Shown here: positions 6,099 through 6,916 of the stretch, in pieces | How the letters are laid out: each line of letters opens with the position of its first letter | Numbering within the stretch: position 1 is the stretch's first letter | DNA from: Deltaproteobacteria bacterium CG07_land_8_20_14_0_80_60_11 | GTDB lineage: Bacteria; Desulfobacterota; Desulfobaccia; Desulfobaccales; 0-14-0-80-60-11 | Assembly: GCA_002779455.1 (NCBI GenBank) | Contig: PEWM01000045.1 | Coordinates: 2,069 to 8,984 of the forward strand | Length of the DNA: 6,916 nucleotides | Direction of reading: 5' to 3' | The notes under the pieces: generated by a model | What the model was told of the DNA's origin: nothing | Database searches by the model: none | What the model saw: only the letters and a program-made list of their open reading frames with translations | Made by a program: the position numbers and the translations under genes

Positions 6099-6916
6099 GG
6101 GGCGGCTTTCTTGAGTTGCCCGCCGGGCGCCGGGGCCGGTGGCGGTTCCGAGTTGGAGGCCGAGGCCTTGACGGGAGTCACCTGCTTACCCGGGATGGCC
6201 AGGAGGAGTCCGTTGGTGATGACCCACTCCTGCTCCTGCAGGCCTTCGGCGATGACGGTCAGGTCCTTGACTTCGGGGCCGAGTTTGACGCCCCGGCGCT
6301 GGACGCCATTCTTGTCGTCCACCATCAACAGGTAGGGGCCCAACTGGTCGAAGCCGATGGCCACGGTGGGCACCAGCAAGGCGGACTTGTCGTGCGTCAC
6401 CGGCACGCGGAGCCTGGCGAACAGCCCCGGCAGCATCATGCCCTGGGGATTGGGAAAGACCCCCCGCAGGGTCAAGGTGCCGGTGGTGGCGTTGAGGCTG
6501 ATGCTGGCGAAGTCCAGGTAGCCCTTGTGGGGATAGCCCTCCTCATTGGTGAGACCGAGGTACAGGGGGATGTCCTTGCGAATGACCACGTCCACCGATT
6601 CCTTGGTCTCTTTGGTGATGTCCAGGAGGTCCCGCTCATTGATGGTGAAATAGACATAGAGGGGGTCGATCTGATCGACATCGGCCAGGAGGGTGGCTTC
6701 GCCGGCGCCCACGAGGTTTCCCGGGTCTTTCAGCCGGCGGCCGATGCGGCCATCGAAGGGCGAGGTCACCTTGGTATAGCTCAGGTTGAGCCGGGCCAGG
6801 TCCCGCTGCGCCTCCGCCGACATCACCGCGGCCTGGGCCGCATCCCGTTGGTAGAGCCAGTTGTCCACATCCGTCTGGGCCGCGGCCTTCTGGGTCACCA
6901 GCTTGGTGAACCGGAC
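6095..6916 (-). CDS. RND periplasmic adaptor subunit (AcrA/MexA family), 5' end missing
   Basis: This is a membrane-fusion (periplasmic adaptor) protein that links the RND pump to the outer-membrane channel. The frame is open to the window edge, so the first codon seen (6916) is internal. The signal peptide, first lipoyl half and first helix of the hairpin lie outside; 273 residues are visible. In order: the second helix of the alpha-hairpin (about 10-45 of the visible part), the second lipoyl half with LSYTKVTSPFDGRIGRR, the beta-barrel domain with DPLYVYFTINERDLL and the GLFARLRVPV strand, and the membrane-proximal domain ending near GKQVTPV. A Pro/Ala-rich tail (SEPPPAPAPGG) closes the protein. 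The GTG at 6898 is in frame but is probably not the start, because the family needs about 100 more N-terminal residues. The TGA stop overlaps the pump ATG. Promoter and any regulator are upstream of this end and not visible. Confidence 0.93.
   Translation of the reverse strand, partial: VRFTKLVTQKAAAQTDVDNWLYQRDAAQAAVMSAEAQRDLARLNLSYTKVTSPFDGRIGRRLKDPGNLVGAGEATLLADVDQIDPLYVYFTINERDLLDITKETKESVDVVIRKDIPLYLGLTNEEGYPHKGYLDFASISLNATTGTLTLRGVFPNPQGMMLPGLFARLRVPVTHDKSALLVPTVAIGFDQLGPYLLMVDDKNGVQRRGVKLGPEVKDLTVIAEGLQEQEWVITNGLLLAIPGKQVTPVKASASNSEPPPAPAPGGQLKKAAP

Noticed and set aside
5064..6335. A 423-codon + strand frame opposite the RND pump and adaptor.
   Set aside because: Long only because of high GC and third-position bias. 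It spans the junction of two well-supported - strand genes and shows low-complexity Gly/His/Asp-rich sequence.

Overview
The window looks like a GC-rich, Gram-negative bacterial chromosome segment. The Gram-negative call rests on a tripartite RND efflux operon. GC-rich codon use, dispersed palindromic repeats and the overall feel suggest a deltaproteobacterial or related anaerobe, but this is inference from style and not a placement.

Layout. Positions 1-224 are AT-rich and hold no recognisable gene. They contain a nested palindrome (about 43-165) that resembles a miniature inverted-repeat element. Positions 225-2751 on the + strand are part of a phosphate-specific transport (pst) locus: pstA, a 150-base gap holding repeats and a doubtful 46-codon frame, then two tandem pstB-type ATPase genes that overlap by 29 bases. 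Positions 2752-2939 are a convergent intergenic spacer with only weak hairpins. Positions 2940-6916 on the - strand carry an efflux operon: a periplasmic adaptor gene (5' end outside the window) followed, with an ATGA overlap, by a full-length AcrB-type HAE1 RND pump gene.

How the genes work together. PstA would be one of the two membrane subunits of the phosphate importer, with PstC and the binding protein PstS encoded elsewhere. PstB normally works as a homodimer. Here the two PstB proteins have lost complementary motifs. The first (PstB1) keeps the LSGGQ signature but has Ser in place of the Q-loop Gln, Asn in place of the H-loop His, and Lys in place of a Walker A Gly. The second (PstB2) keeps Walker A, Q-loop, Walker B and H-loop but has LTEEQ in place of LSGGQ. 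Paired as a heterodimer they would form one fully canonical and one fully degenerate ATP site. That is the asymmetric arrangement known from ABC exporters such as TAP1/TAP2 and TM287/288, but here it is in a phosphate importer. This is the most interesting signal in the window. The efflux operon is unrelated to phosphate uptake and appears ordinary, except that no outer-membrane factor gene follows the pump.
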